Of a stretch of 27,055 nucleotides of DNA, positions 15,223 to 22,068 are shown piece by piece; the stretch's first letter is position 1, and the number at the start of each line of letters is the position of its first letter. The stretch lies in NCBI GenBank assembly GCA_964409355.1, contig CAYPDC010000054.1, positions 1 through 27,055 of the forward strand, written 5' to 3'. Below the pieces are notes generated by a model, which made no database searches, was not told the DNA's origin, and saw nothing but the letters and a program-made list of their open reading frames with translations. The DNA comes from PCC-10605 sp964409355 (GTDB taxonomy: Bacteria > Cyanobacteriota > Cyanobacteriia > Cyanobacteriales > Cyanobacteriaceae). Position numbers and translations under genes: made by a program.

Positions 15223-16410
15223 TTAAAGAGCGGATAAATGTTTATTAACAATAACTAATACTTCTTCAGGATTAATCGGTTTCGCCATAAAATCTGATGC
15301 CCCAATCATTTTACTCCTGACTCTTTCAATCATGCCATCATTGGAGGTAAGAACAATAATCGGAGTATTCCGAAATAGGGATAATTTTCGCAAACTAGCA
15401 CAAATTTCATAACCGTTAGTATCTGGCATTACTAAGTCTAAAAAGATAATATCAGGCTTGGCCGCCAAAATTTTGGCGATGGCCTTTAGGGATTCTGTAA
15501 TACCTAAAAATTTATATCCCGCTTTTTTGAGAATAATACCCATAGTTTCACATATCAAAGGGCTATCATCAATCACTGCCACTAAAGGAGCATTACTCAC
15601 TACTTGTTGTATCTCAGTGATAGAAGAAATCGGTGCGGGTAAATCAGACACCGATACGAGATCAATATAACCCTGTTGAATATAAGGCAGTAAAGAACTG
15701 CTAAATTGAGGTAACTCCCGTTTGAATTGTACCGCTAAATCTCGAAGGGTGTTTCTTCCATTAAATAATTTAGAAAATATTTCGTAGGTTTTCGGGGAGG
15801 TTTTCTGTTGTAACATTTGTGATGATCGAATTACAGGGGCTTTATTAGGGCTGCGATCGCCCAATCTGAAATTAACCCATTGTTGCCACTGTTGCCATGC
15901 AGGTACAATCACCTGACTGGCATCAAGGAGAAAAATCTGTTCCTCAAGGGGAACATTAATCTTACTATTAAGAAAGAAACTGATTTCAACGGTTTGATTG
16001 AGATCGAAAAAAATCTCGATGAGGATATTATTTACCATCTTCATCACCCCATCTCGATTCACTTTTCCACTCACCAGCCAATTACGGACTAACTCATATT
16101 CCCAACAAAATTTAACATTTTTGGCAGAGATGGATTTGAGTTGTTGTTCCAAAAAAGCCGTATCAGAAGCGACTTCAGGGAGAAATGCCGCCAGATTCCG
16201 TCGCCAACGTCTAACGGAGTGATTTCCCCCAGTACCACAAATTAACCGTCCCATATAAAGATAAAATCGCCATTGTTCCCGGGCTGGGTGTACAAGTTGT
16301 AATTCGCCACTAAATTGATGTTTTTTGAGAACATTAAACAAATAACTCTGTTTTGACGCCACAAAACCTTTAATGGGAATACTATTGTGGTCTTGGTTGG
16401 GGATTTCCAT
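15223..16410 (-). CDS. PatA-like response regulator (PATAN domain plus C-terminal receiver)
   Basis: Cyanobacterial regulator of the PatA/PixG/PilG type, which commonly controls phototaxis, pilus motility or cell patterning. Residues about 10-260 form the PATAN-type region (note FSGELQLVHPAREQWRFYLYMGRLICGTGG and HSVRRWRRNL). The receiver domain spans about 276-393, with AVIDDSP, phospho-acceptor Asp325 in IIFLDLVMP and the late FMAKPINPEEV lysine motif. At 395 residues it has the normal size. It is the first gene of a two-gene unit with the diguanylate cyclase 16 bp downstream, suggesting a shared input. No CheA-, CheW- or MCP-type genes are adjacent, so the kinase must be encoded elsewhere. 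The ATG start has no obvious ribosome binding site. Confidence 0.9.
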   Translation of the reverse strand: MEIPNQDHNSIPIKGFVASKQSYLFNVLKKHQFSGELQLVHPAREQWRFYLYMGRLICGTGGNHSVRRWRRNLAAFLPEVASDTAFLEQQLKSISAKNVKFCWEYELVRNWLVSGKVNRDGVMKMVNNILIEIFFDLNQTVEISFFLNSKINVPLEEQIFLLDASQVIVPAWQQWQQWVNFRLGDRSPNKAPVIRSSQMLQQKTSPKTYEIFSKLFNGRNTLRDLAVQFKRELPQFSSSLLPYIQQGYIDLVSVSDLPAPISSITEIQQVVSNAPLVAVIDDSPLICETMGIILKKAGYKFLGITESLKAIAKILAAKPDIIFLDLVMPDTNGYEICASLRKLSLFRNTPIIVLTSNDGMIERVRSKMIGASDFMAKPINPEEVLVIVNKHLSAL

Positions 16411-16556
16411 CAGTGGTATCTAAAATCTATTTGAGCTTTAGTTATATTTATCTTAGTATAATATTTCAGTTAATAATTAAGAAATTAGGTTTTAGGGAAA
16501 GAGAGGAAGTGTCAATTCATCCATTCATTACTATTTATTCCAAAGTCTAAATTCCC

Positions 16557-17726
16557 ATGCGTACTATAGAAGAAATTAACGAGAAAATTCTCCAGAAAAA
16601 AGCCAGAGTTTACACCATTGAGGAGTTAAAAGCGAAAGTAAAAAAAATAGGTATAAACAAAACTTATGAAAAAGTCGATGTAATCTGTACGGGAACATTT
16701 GAGCCGATGGAATCATCCGGGGCAATTTTGAACCTCGGACATACTGATCCGCCGATGAAAATTCGTCATTGTTGGTTAGATGGTGTTCCAGCCTATGCTG
16801 GTTTTGGGGCGGTAGATCTTTATTTAGGGGCTACAGCGTTACCTGATGTCAATGACGCTGAGAATACCGTTATTCCTGAAAAAGGAGGCGCTCACGTCAT
16901 TGAAAGTCTCATTGCGGGTAATTCTGTTTCTGTCAAAGCCATTGGACAGGTTACGGACTGTTATCCCCGTGCTTCCTTTGATGCTACCATCAATATCGAT
17001 TCTATTAATCAGTTTTATTTATATAATCCTCGTAATTTGTATCAAAATTTCATTGTCGGGGTGAATGGGGGCGATCGCATCTTATATACTTATTTAGGAC
17101 CTTTATTACCTCGTTTAGGCAATGCTGTATATTCTAATATTGGAGCGTTATCACCTTTACTAAATGATCCTTATTTAGAGGCGATCGGCATTGGCACAAA
17201 AATCTTTATCGGCGGTGCAGAAGGGATGATAACGTGGGAAGGGACACAACATTTTCCTTTACAAAAAAGAAGTCCTAATGGTACTCCGATAGGTCCTGCT
17301 TCTACTTTAGCATTAGTGGGGGATGCCAAGAAAATGGAACGAAAATGGGTAAGGGGTTGCTATTTCAAAAATTACGGTGCATCTTTAATGTTAGGAGTTG
17401 GTATTCCTTTCCCTGTTTTGAACGAAAAAATCATCGAAAATTGTGCCGTAGAGGATAAAGACATTTACGCCCCTGTGATGGATTTTTCCATCCCTCGCCG
17501 AGTACGTCCTAGTTTTGGTTTAGTTAACTACGCTCAACTCAAACAAGGTAAAATTAAAATCGAGGGGCAAATCGTGAAAGTGGCATCCGTAGCAAGTCTT
17601 TACCTTTCTCGTCAAGTCGCTGAAACCTTAAAACAATGGATTTTAGATGGTAAATTTACCTTAACTGAACCTGTTTCACCCTTACCTCCCTCCACTCCTT
17701 TTATTTCTCAAGATGGAGTAGGCTAA
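16557..17726 (+). CDS. Homocysteine biosynthesis protein (COG1900, former DUF39)
   Basis: Member of the family shown in methanogens to be needed for making homocysteine from aspartate semialdehyde and a sulfur source. Residues visible here that fit the family are VICTGTFEPMESSGA with Cys44, KIRHCWLDGVPAYAGFGAVD with Cys72, and QVTDCYPRA with Cys135. Two family cysteines are thought to carry sulfur chemistry; which of these correspond is inference. The glycine-rich FIGGAEGMITWEGTQHFP and VRGCYFKNYGASLMLGVGIPFPVLNE segments are also typical. The 389 residues lack C-terminal CBS or ferredoxin domains, and no ferredoxin partner gene is adjacent. It stands alone on the plus strand, divergent from the PatA-like operon. 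The assignment to the family is confident; the reaction in cyanobacteria is not established here. Confidence 0.88.
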   Translation: MRTIEEINEKILQKKARVYTIEELKAKVKKIGINKTYEKVDVICTGTFEPMESSGAILNLGHTDPPMKIRHCWLDGVPAYAGFGAVDLYLGATALPDVNDAENTVIPEKGGAHVIESLIAGNSVSVKAIGQVTDCYPRASFDATINIDSINQFYLYNPRNLYQNFIVGVNGGDRILYTYLGPLLPRLGNAVYSNIGALSPLLNDPYLEAIGIGTKIFIGGAEGMITWEGTQHFPLQKRSPNGTPIGPASTLALVGDAKKMERKWVRGCYFKNYGASLMLGVGIPFPVLNEKIIENCAVEDKDIYAPVMDFSIPRRVRPSFGLVNYAQLKQGKIKIEGQIVKVASVASLYLSRQVAETLKQWILDGKFTLTEPVSPLPPSTPFISQDGVG

Positions 17727-17748
17727 GGTTTTCTAATGTCTTATTAAG

Positions 17749-17784
17749 AGTTCGGAGTTAAACTTGATAAATATTGATAAAAAA
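17749..17784 (+). repeat. 36-bp dispersed repeat, copy 1
   Basis: Starts AGTTCGGAGTTAAA and continues through ATATTGA. It matches 21887-21922 at 30 of 36 positions. It lies 22 bp downstream of the preceding gene's stop. The first 11 bp are the complement of the heptamer array near ftsH. Confidence 0.65.
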
Positions 17785-17809
17785 TATGGATAAATTGATT
17801 TTTAATCCC

Positions 17810-18304
17810 TTACCATCCCCAACTACCTGCAACCCCCTTAAAAGGACCAACAATATTTGATGTAATCCAACCACCGTAAAAACCGCCGGGTTGAGGTGTC
17901 ACTAACTCTCCATTTACATAACACTCTGACATTAAACCCGCATAAAAAGCCACATAAAGTGCGATCGCACCAAATTCAGGAGTAGGATTAGGATAATACC
18001 AAGCAGCTTGAGAAACTAATTGATCATGAACACAAACATCATAATAACGAGCAATCCCCTTCCATTCACAAAAAGATTGCCCTTCTCTAGGGATTAAATA
18101 CTGTTGCTGTATGTCTTGGGGGGGTAAATAATACACAGGGGGATGAGAGGTTTCTAAGACACGATAACTCGCAGAAGTGTCAGCAATTTTGACACCATTA
18201 AAAATCACCTCAATTCTACCAGAAAAAGGCTCTAAACGGGGAGGGCGAGGGTAATCCCAGACGGATTCTTGCCCTTGTTTCGGTTCAATTTTTTCGATTC
18301 TCAT
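17810..18304 (-). CDS. DUF427 domain-containing protein
   Basis: A 164-residue soluble protein of the DUF427 family. The typical pattern is seen in RIEVIFNGVKIADTSASYRVLETSHPPVYYLPPQDI (family strand plus YLPP motif), IPREGQSFCEWKGIARYYDV (the CxWKGxAxYY signature) and the closing AWYYPNPTPEFGAI. Small domains of this fold (a distorted beta barrel) are widespread in bacteria and have no established biochemical role. The C-terminal third, YVNGELVTPQPGGFYGGWITS, is a common extension in cyanobacterial members. It is followed on the minus strand by a non-coding stretch, and it lies 35 bp downstream of the DUF760 gene with a heptamer array in between, so it may be in the same transcription unit. 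Confidence 0.88.
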   Translation of the reverse strand: MRIEKIEPKQGQESVWDYPRPPRLEPFSGRIEVIFNGVKIADTSASYRVLETSHPPVYYLPPQDIQQQYLIPREGQSFCEWKGIARYYDVCVHDQLVSQAAWYYPNPTPEFGAIALYVAFYAGLMSECYVNGELVTPQPGGFYGGWITSNIVGPFKGVAGSWGW

Positions 18305-18330
18305 TGATTTAATTAGTAATTAGAGAAAAA

Positions 18331-18365
18331 TTCTTCATTCTAAATTCTAAATTCTCCATTCTTAT
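18331..18365. repeat. Heptanucleotide array overlapping the 3' end of the DUF760 gene
   Basis: Five units of the form TTCTNNN: TTCTTCA, TTCTAAA, TTCTAAA, TTCTCCA, TTCTTAT at 18331, 18338, 18345, 18352 and 18359. The gene's TAG stop (18340-18342) and about eight final residues (DKNGEFRI) are encoded inside it. Confidence 0.8.
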
Positions 18366-18684
18366 CAGATTCCCCCGTTGTAAAAGCCTTTTCAAAAGTC
18401 ATTCTTTGTTCAGCATTACGCAAGAAATAACCGCTCATCATCGCCGAAGCTAAGAGTCTGCCTAAATTCTCCCTACTGGTACTGATCATAACTCCAAAAT
18501 GTTCGGGGGGTAAACTTCCTAACATTCCGACAATATTACGCTCCATGACTTGAAATACCTCAGAGGATTGAGGCTGAGAAAGTTGGCTAATAGTTTCAGG
18601 AGTTAGAGATTGGATGTATTCCAAAAAATTGTTATCTCCTTCTCCTGTCTGAAAAAATTTTTTGCTATTACTTTGATGATTCAC
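18340..18684 (-). CDS. DUF760 domain-containing protein
   Basis: A 114-residue protein of a family shared by cyanobacteria and plants (chloroplast-targeted members). It shows the family pattern NFLEYIQSLTPETISQLSQPQSSEVFQVME, then GMLGSLPPEHFGVMISTSRENLGRLLASAMMSGYFLRNAEQRM and FEKAF. The molecular role is unknown here; some plant members have been linked to chloroplast stress control. The start is GTG, supported by AGGAG 8 nt upstream on the minus strand. The final DKNGEFRI comes from a heptanucleotide array, so the C-terminus probably differs from relatives. It lies between DUF427 and DUF1825 genes on the same strand. Confidence 0.9.
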   Translation of the reverse strand: MNHQSNSKKFFQTGEGDNNFLEYIQSLTPETISQLSQPQSSEVFQVMERNIVGMLGSLPPEHFGVMISTSRENLGRLLASAMMSGYFLRNAEQRMTFEKAFTTGESDKNGEFRI

Positions 18685-18692
18685 TGTAGTTA

Positions 18693-18697
18693 CTCCT
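18693..18697 (-). promoter_or_regulatory. Ribosome binding site fixing a GTG start
   Basis: AGGAG on the minus strand is 8 nt before the GTG at 18682-18684. Together they support a non-ATG start for the DUF760 gene. Confidence 0.6.
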
Positions 18698-18769
18698 GAA
18701 AATAATCTATATAATTTTGAATAAAGATTTAATGTTTACAATTTATCAATTAGATTATTATGGGCGTAT

Positions 18770-18803
18770 GGGTAAAACCGAACTTAATTAATAGGTTTTT
18801 CCC
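18770..18803. terminator. Hairpin in the DUF1825-DUF760 spacer
   Basis: GGGTAAAACC (18770-18779) and GGTTTTTCCC (18794-18803) pair at 9 of 10 positions around a 14-nt loop. It sits 26 nt downstream of the DUF1825 stop on the minus strand. No T-run follows, so it may stabilise a 3' end rather than end transcription. Confidence 0.35.
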
Positions 18804-18829
18804 GAAAAATTGACTATTTAGACAGAAAT

Positions 18830-19144
18830 TCATTTAATTTCTTCTTTCATCCTTTCTAAGGTTATGTGCATTTGTTGAAACATTTGTTCTGGAGTAGTGC
18901 CAAATTGACTTAATTGGGTTTTTAATTGTTCAAGGGTCATTTTTGCCATAAAATCTTCTGATAACTCAAAACGCTTCATAAAGATACGATAACGCTCCAT
19001 CATGTCTTCCATTTTATCGATAAAAATTTTTTTTCCCTCTCGATCGAACTTACCAAATTCACTTCCTAACTGTATTAGTGACTGATAATTCTCAAAAAGT
19101 TGCTTGGCTTCCTGTTGCACTACTTCAGAATCAAAGAATCCCAT
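18830..19144 (-). CDS. DUF1825 family protein
   Basis: A 104-residue, mostly helical cytoplasmic protein belonging to a family conserved across cyanobacteria and without known function. Recognisable segments are MGFFDSEVVQQEAKQLFENYQSL at the start, GKFDREGKKIFIDKMEDMMERYRIFMKRFELSEDF in the middle, and MTLEQLKTQLSQFGTTPEQMF near the end. No membrane segment or metal-binding motif is visible. A good ribosome binding site (AGAGG) lies 5 nt before the ATG. It is the first of three small minus-strand genes of unknown function and diverges from the TM2-SHOCT gene with 125 bp between them. Confidence 0.9.
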   Translation of the reverse strand: MGFFDSEVVQQEAKQLFENYQSLIQLGSEFGKFDREGKKIFIDKMEDMMERYRIFMKRFELSEDFMAKMTLEQLKTQLSQFGTTPEQMFQQMHITLERMKEEIK

Positions 19145-19245
19145 AATAACCTCTTTATTATCTATAAAATATATATGTTGATCTCAAATTTTGATTAAAC
19201 TTTCGTATATTCTAATTATAGAATTATCGATATTGTTTTGAAACC

Positions 19246-19259
19246 TACGGATTTCCGTA
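19246..19259 (+). promoter_or_regulatory. Palindrome just upstream of the TM2-SHOCT start
   Basis: TACGGA-TT-TCCGTA ends 10 nt before the ATG at 19270. Its half-sites are those of the pilM palindrome (9200-9215) in the opposite order. It may form a small hairpin in the leader or serve as an operator; neither is shown. Confidence 0.35.
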
Positions 19260-19269
19260 ACCAAATATT

Positions 19270-19665
19270 ATGCTTTCTCAGCTTCTTAATTTTTATCAAC
19301 AACCCAAGAAAAGAATTTTTACGATTATTTTAGCTTTAATCGGTAGTGTTACTCCGATAGTTGGTTTACATAAATTATATTTAGGGCAACCGTTATGGGG
19401 CTTAATTTATTTTATCCTCAGTTGGGAAAGTCCTATGGCGAGAATTGCCTGCGCGATCGACGCTGTGTTATATTTAGCTCAAGATCAGGATCATTTTAAC
19501 ACTCGGTTTAATCCCGAATTAGTTAATTTAGCAGAAAGTCAAAAGGTTGATCCAAAACAAATTACACAAGTAGCGGATGCCATTAGAGAGTTAGAAAAAC
19601 TACGTCAAGAAGGCTTAATTTCAGAGAATGAATTTGAACAAAAACGCCGTCAGTTGATTAGTTAG
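19270..19665 (+). CDS. Small membrane protein with TM2-like and SHOCT domains
   Basis: A 131-residue protein. The N-terminal half resembles a TM2 domain: RIFTIILALIGSVTPIVGLHKLYLGQPLWGLIYFIL (about 15-50) gives two hydrophobic segments with the GLHKLYLG turn typical of TM2. The C-terminal end IRELEKLRQEGLISENEFEQKRRQLIS (about 105-131) is a clear SHOCT domain, a short helical module often attached to membrane proteins and thought to mediate oligomerisation. Nothing in the sequence tells its function. It starts with ATG just after a 14-bp palindrome and precedes glgX by 148 bp. A copy of a 22-bp dispersed repeat begins 4 bp after its stop. Confidence 0.8.
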   Translation: MLSQLLNFYQQPKKRIFTIILALIGSVTPIVGLHKLYLGQPLWGLIYFILSWESPMARIACAIDAVLYLAQDQDHFNTRFNPELVNLAESQKVDPKQITQVADAIRELEKLRQEGLISENEFEQKRRQLIS

Positions 19666-19668
19666 AAA

Positions 19669-19690
19669 AATTAGACTAAACACCTTGATT
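19669..19690 (+). repeat. 22-bp dispersed repeat, copy 1
   Basis: The core TTAGACTAAACAC is followed by CTTGATT. It matches 25354-25375 at 21 of 22 positions. It lies 4 bp after the TM2-SHOCT gene. Confidence 0.7.
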
Positions 19691-19774
19691 TATAACCAAT
19701 AATTTACATACTGAAAGTAAGAGAGCCACAATAATTAACATAGACCTTGTTGTTTTTCCCCCAAATTATTGCTA

Positions 19775-19780
19775 TATAAT
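19775..19780 (+). promoter_or_regulatory. Possible -10 element of glgX
   Basis: TATAAT on the plus strand 33 nt before the glgX ATG. A matching -35 is not evident, so confidence is low. Confidence 0.35.
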
Positions 19781-19813
19781 GATTTTAACCAAGTAAGGCG
19801 TTTCTGTTAATTT

Positions 19814-21880
19814 ATGAATTATACAACATCAGAAGGTAAAACCCATCCCCTCGGTTCGAGGGTAGAAGAAGACGGGGTAAACTTTTCTCTTTTTTCCAAA
19901 CACGCAGAAAAAGTGGAATTGTTATTTTTTGATCATCCTGATGGTGAACCTACTCACGTTATACCATTCGATCTTAAACTTAATAAAACTTATCACTATT
20001 GGCATATATTTGTTCATGGCGCTCAAAGTGGACAAATTTACGGTTATCGAGTTTATGGTAAATTTCAACCTGAAAATGGTCATCGCTTTGATAGTTCAAA
20101 AGTATTGATTGATCCCTACTCAAAGGACGTAGTTAATACAGGAAAGTTCGATCGCAACTTAGCCAAGCAGTATGGAGTAGATAATTGTCGTCAAGCCTTA
20201 AAAAGCGTGGTAATAGATACCCGTCATTATGATTGGGAAGGCACAACTCATCCTCGCATCCCCTTTGCCTCCACCGTAATTTATGAAATGCACGTTGGCG
20301 GGTTTACCAGAAGGGAAAATTCGGGAGTTTCTCCCGAAAAACGGGGGACTTTTGCAGGATTAATCGAAAAAATACCTTATTTAAAGGATTTAGGCATCAC
20401 GGCGGTAGAATTGTTGCCAGTACATCAATTTGATGTTAATGACGTGGTTAAACCCGAATTAGAGAATTATTGGGGTTATAGTACCATTAGCTTTTTTGCT
20501 CCCCATCGTCAATATAGTTCTGATCAAAGTTTAACAGGTCCTGTGGACGAATTTCGGGATATGGTTAAAGCCTTTCACAAAGAAGGGATTGAGGTGATTT
20601 TAGACGTTGTGTTTAATCATACTGCCGAAGGGGATGATACTGGTCCTACTTTCTGTTTTAAGGGTTTAGATAACTCGATTTACTACCTATTAGAAGAAAA
20701 TCAGGCAAAATATATGAATTTTAGCGGTTGCGGTAACACTGTCAAAGCAAATCACCCCGTTACTCGCAATTTGATTATCGACTCTCTTCGTTTTTGGGTA
20801 TCAGAAATACACGTTGATGGTTTTCGTTTTGATCTTGCTTCTATTTTAGGACGAGATCATCTCGGTGAACCACAATTAATCACCTCGGTTTTAGCAGAAA
20901 TGGAGTCCGATCCCATTTTAGCAGGTACGAAGTTGATTGCTGAGGCATGGGATGCGGCAGGATTGTATCAAGTGGGCGAATTTATCAACTCGGTAGATTG
21001 GTTTGCGGAGTGGAATGGCCCTTTTCGAGATGATGTGCGTCGTTTTGTGAGAGGAGATGATAAAACCGTTAAACCTTTAGCCTCAAGGATTTTAAGTAGT
21101 TCCGATATTTATACAAAACCCGATCGAGAGCCGAATCGCAGTATTCATTTTATCACTTGTCACGATGGTTTTACCCTCGCTGATTTGGTTTCCTATAGCA
21201 AAAAAAATAATTATGCTAATGGAGAAGATAATCGAGACGGTTGTAACAACAGTTTTAGTGCTAATTATGGGGTAGAAGGTTATACCGATGATGGGCATAT
21301 TAACCGCCTTAGAGAAAGACAAATGAAGAATTTTTGGACTATTCTTCTCCTTGCTCAAGGAACACCTATGCTTACAATGGGAGATGAAGTGGGGCGATCG
21401 CAGTGTGGCAATAATAACGCCTATTGTCAAAATAATGAGTTAAGCTGGTTTAACTGGGATGATGTGGACAGGAATAAAGGTTTATTGTGGTTTGTGAAAG
21501 GCTTAATTAAGCTAATTCAATCCCTCGATATATTTCAACAGGAAAAACTCTTAAAAACCCAAGCTGATGGCGAAAATCCCTATTTAATTTGGCATGGTAC
21601 ACAATTATACAAGCCCGATTGGACTGATTATTCTCATACTATCGCCTTTAGTTTACATCATCCTCAACAAGACGAATTTCTCCATGTGATGTTAAATTCC
21701 TATTGGGAATCCCTTGATTTTCAGATACCTGAACCCCCCAATGGTAAACGATGGTATCGTATTATTGATACCTCTGCACCCCCCCCAGAAGATTTTTATA
21801 ATGGCAGAGATGCGATCGAGATTAATAGCGGTACATATTTAGTACACGATCGCACCTCCGTTGTTTTAATGGCGAAATAG
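19814..21880 (+). CDS. glgX: Glycogen debranching enzyme / isoamylase (GH13_11)
   Basis: Hydrolyses alpha-1,6 branches of glycogen or of its pre-trimmed chains, feeding glycogen breakdown and the shaping of storage polymer. The 688 residues contain an N-terminal CBM48-like domain (about 10-100), a catalytic barrel and a C-terminal beta domain. The four GH13 regions are present: DVVFNHT (264-270), DGFRFDLAS with nucleophile Asp340, LIAEAWDA with acid Glu377, and ITCHDGF with Asp451. YEMHVGGFTRR and the GDEVGRSQCGNNNAYCQ region are typical of the GlgX/isoamylase branch. A complete active site argues for a functional enzyme. It is convergent with the alpha-mannosidase gene. Choice between GlgX- and TreX-like specificity needs biochemical data. 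Confidence 0.95.
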   Translation: MNYTTSEGKTHPLGSRVEEDGVNFSLFSKHAEKVELLFFDHPDGEPTHVIPFDLKLNKTYHYWHIFVHGAQSGQIYGYRVYGKFQPENGHRFDSSKVLIDPYSKDVVNTGKFDRNLAKQYGVDNCRQALKSVVIDTRHYDWEGTTHPRIPFASTVIYEMHVGGFTRRENSGVSPEKRGTFAGLIEKIPYLKDLGITAVELLPVHQFDVNDVVKPELENYWGYSTISFFAPHRQYSSDQSLTGPVDEFRDMVKAFHKEGIEVILDVVFNHTAEGDDTGPTFCFKGLDNSIYYLLEENQAKYMNFSGCGNTVKANHPVTRNLIIDSLRFWVSEIHVDGFRFDLASILGRDHLGEPQLITSVLAEMESDPILAGTKLIAEAWDAAGLYQVGEFINSVDWFAEWNGPFRDDVRRFVRGDDKTVKPLASRILSSSDIYTKPDREPNRSIHFITCHDGFTLADLVSYSKKNNYANGEDNRDGCNNSFSANYGVEGYTDDGHINRLRERQMKNFWTILLLAQGTPMLTMGDEVGRSQCGNNNAYCQNNELSWFNWDDVDRNKGLLWFVKGLIKLIQSLDIFQQEKLLKTQADGENPYLIWHGTQLYKPDWTDYSHTIAFSLHHPQQDEFLHVMLNSYWESLDFQIPEPPNGKRWYRIIDTSAPPPEDFYNGRDAIEINSGTYLVHDRTSVVLMAK

Positions 21881-21886
21881 TAGCTA

Positions 21887-21922
21887 AGTTCGGAGTTAAA
21901 ATTAACAGATATTGACACAAAA
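21887..21922 (+). repeat. 36-bp dispersed repeat, copy 2
   Basis: Partner of 17749-17784 (30 of 36 identical), again just after a stop codon (6 bp downstream of glgX). Confidence 0.65.
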
Positions 21923-22010
21923 ACTAATTGTGAACTCCCCATAAGCCCTTGACCATTTTATTATTGATGATCTATAATTAGGTAAGAACGCTATTGCAAC
22001 AAGCAACAGT

Positions 22011-22068
22011 GTTAATTGTTAATTGTTAATAGCTTAATTCTTAATTCTTAATTCTTAATTCTTAATTC
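22011..22068. repeat. Heptanucleotide array (GTTAATT x2, then TTAATTC x5)
   Basis: GTTAATT at 22011 and 22018, a degenerate GTTAATA, then five perfect TTAATTC units from 22034 to 22068. The minus-strand alpha-mannosidase stop (22055-22057) and its last codons fall inside the array. Confidence 0.9.

Noticed and set aside
21092..21430. Minus-strand open frame of 112 codons inside glgX
   Set aside because: It overlaps the catalytic region of glgX and has no independent support.
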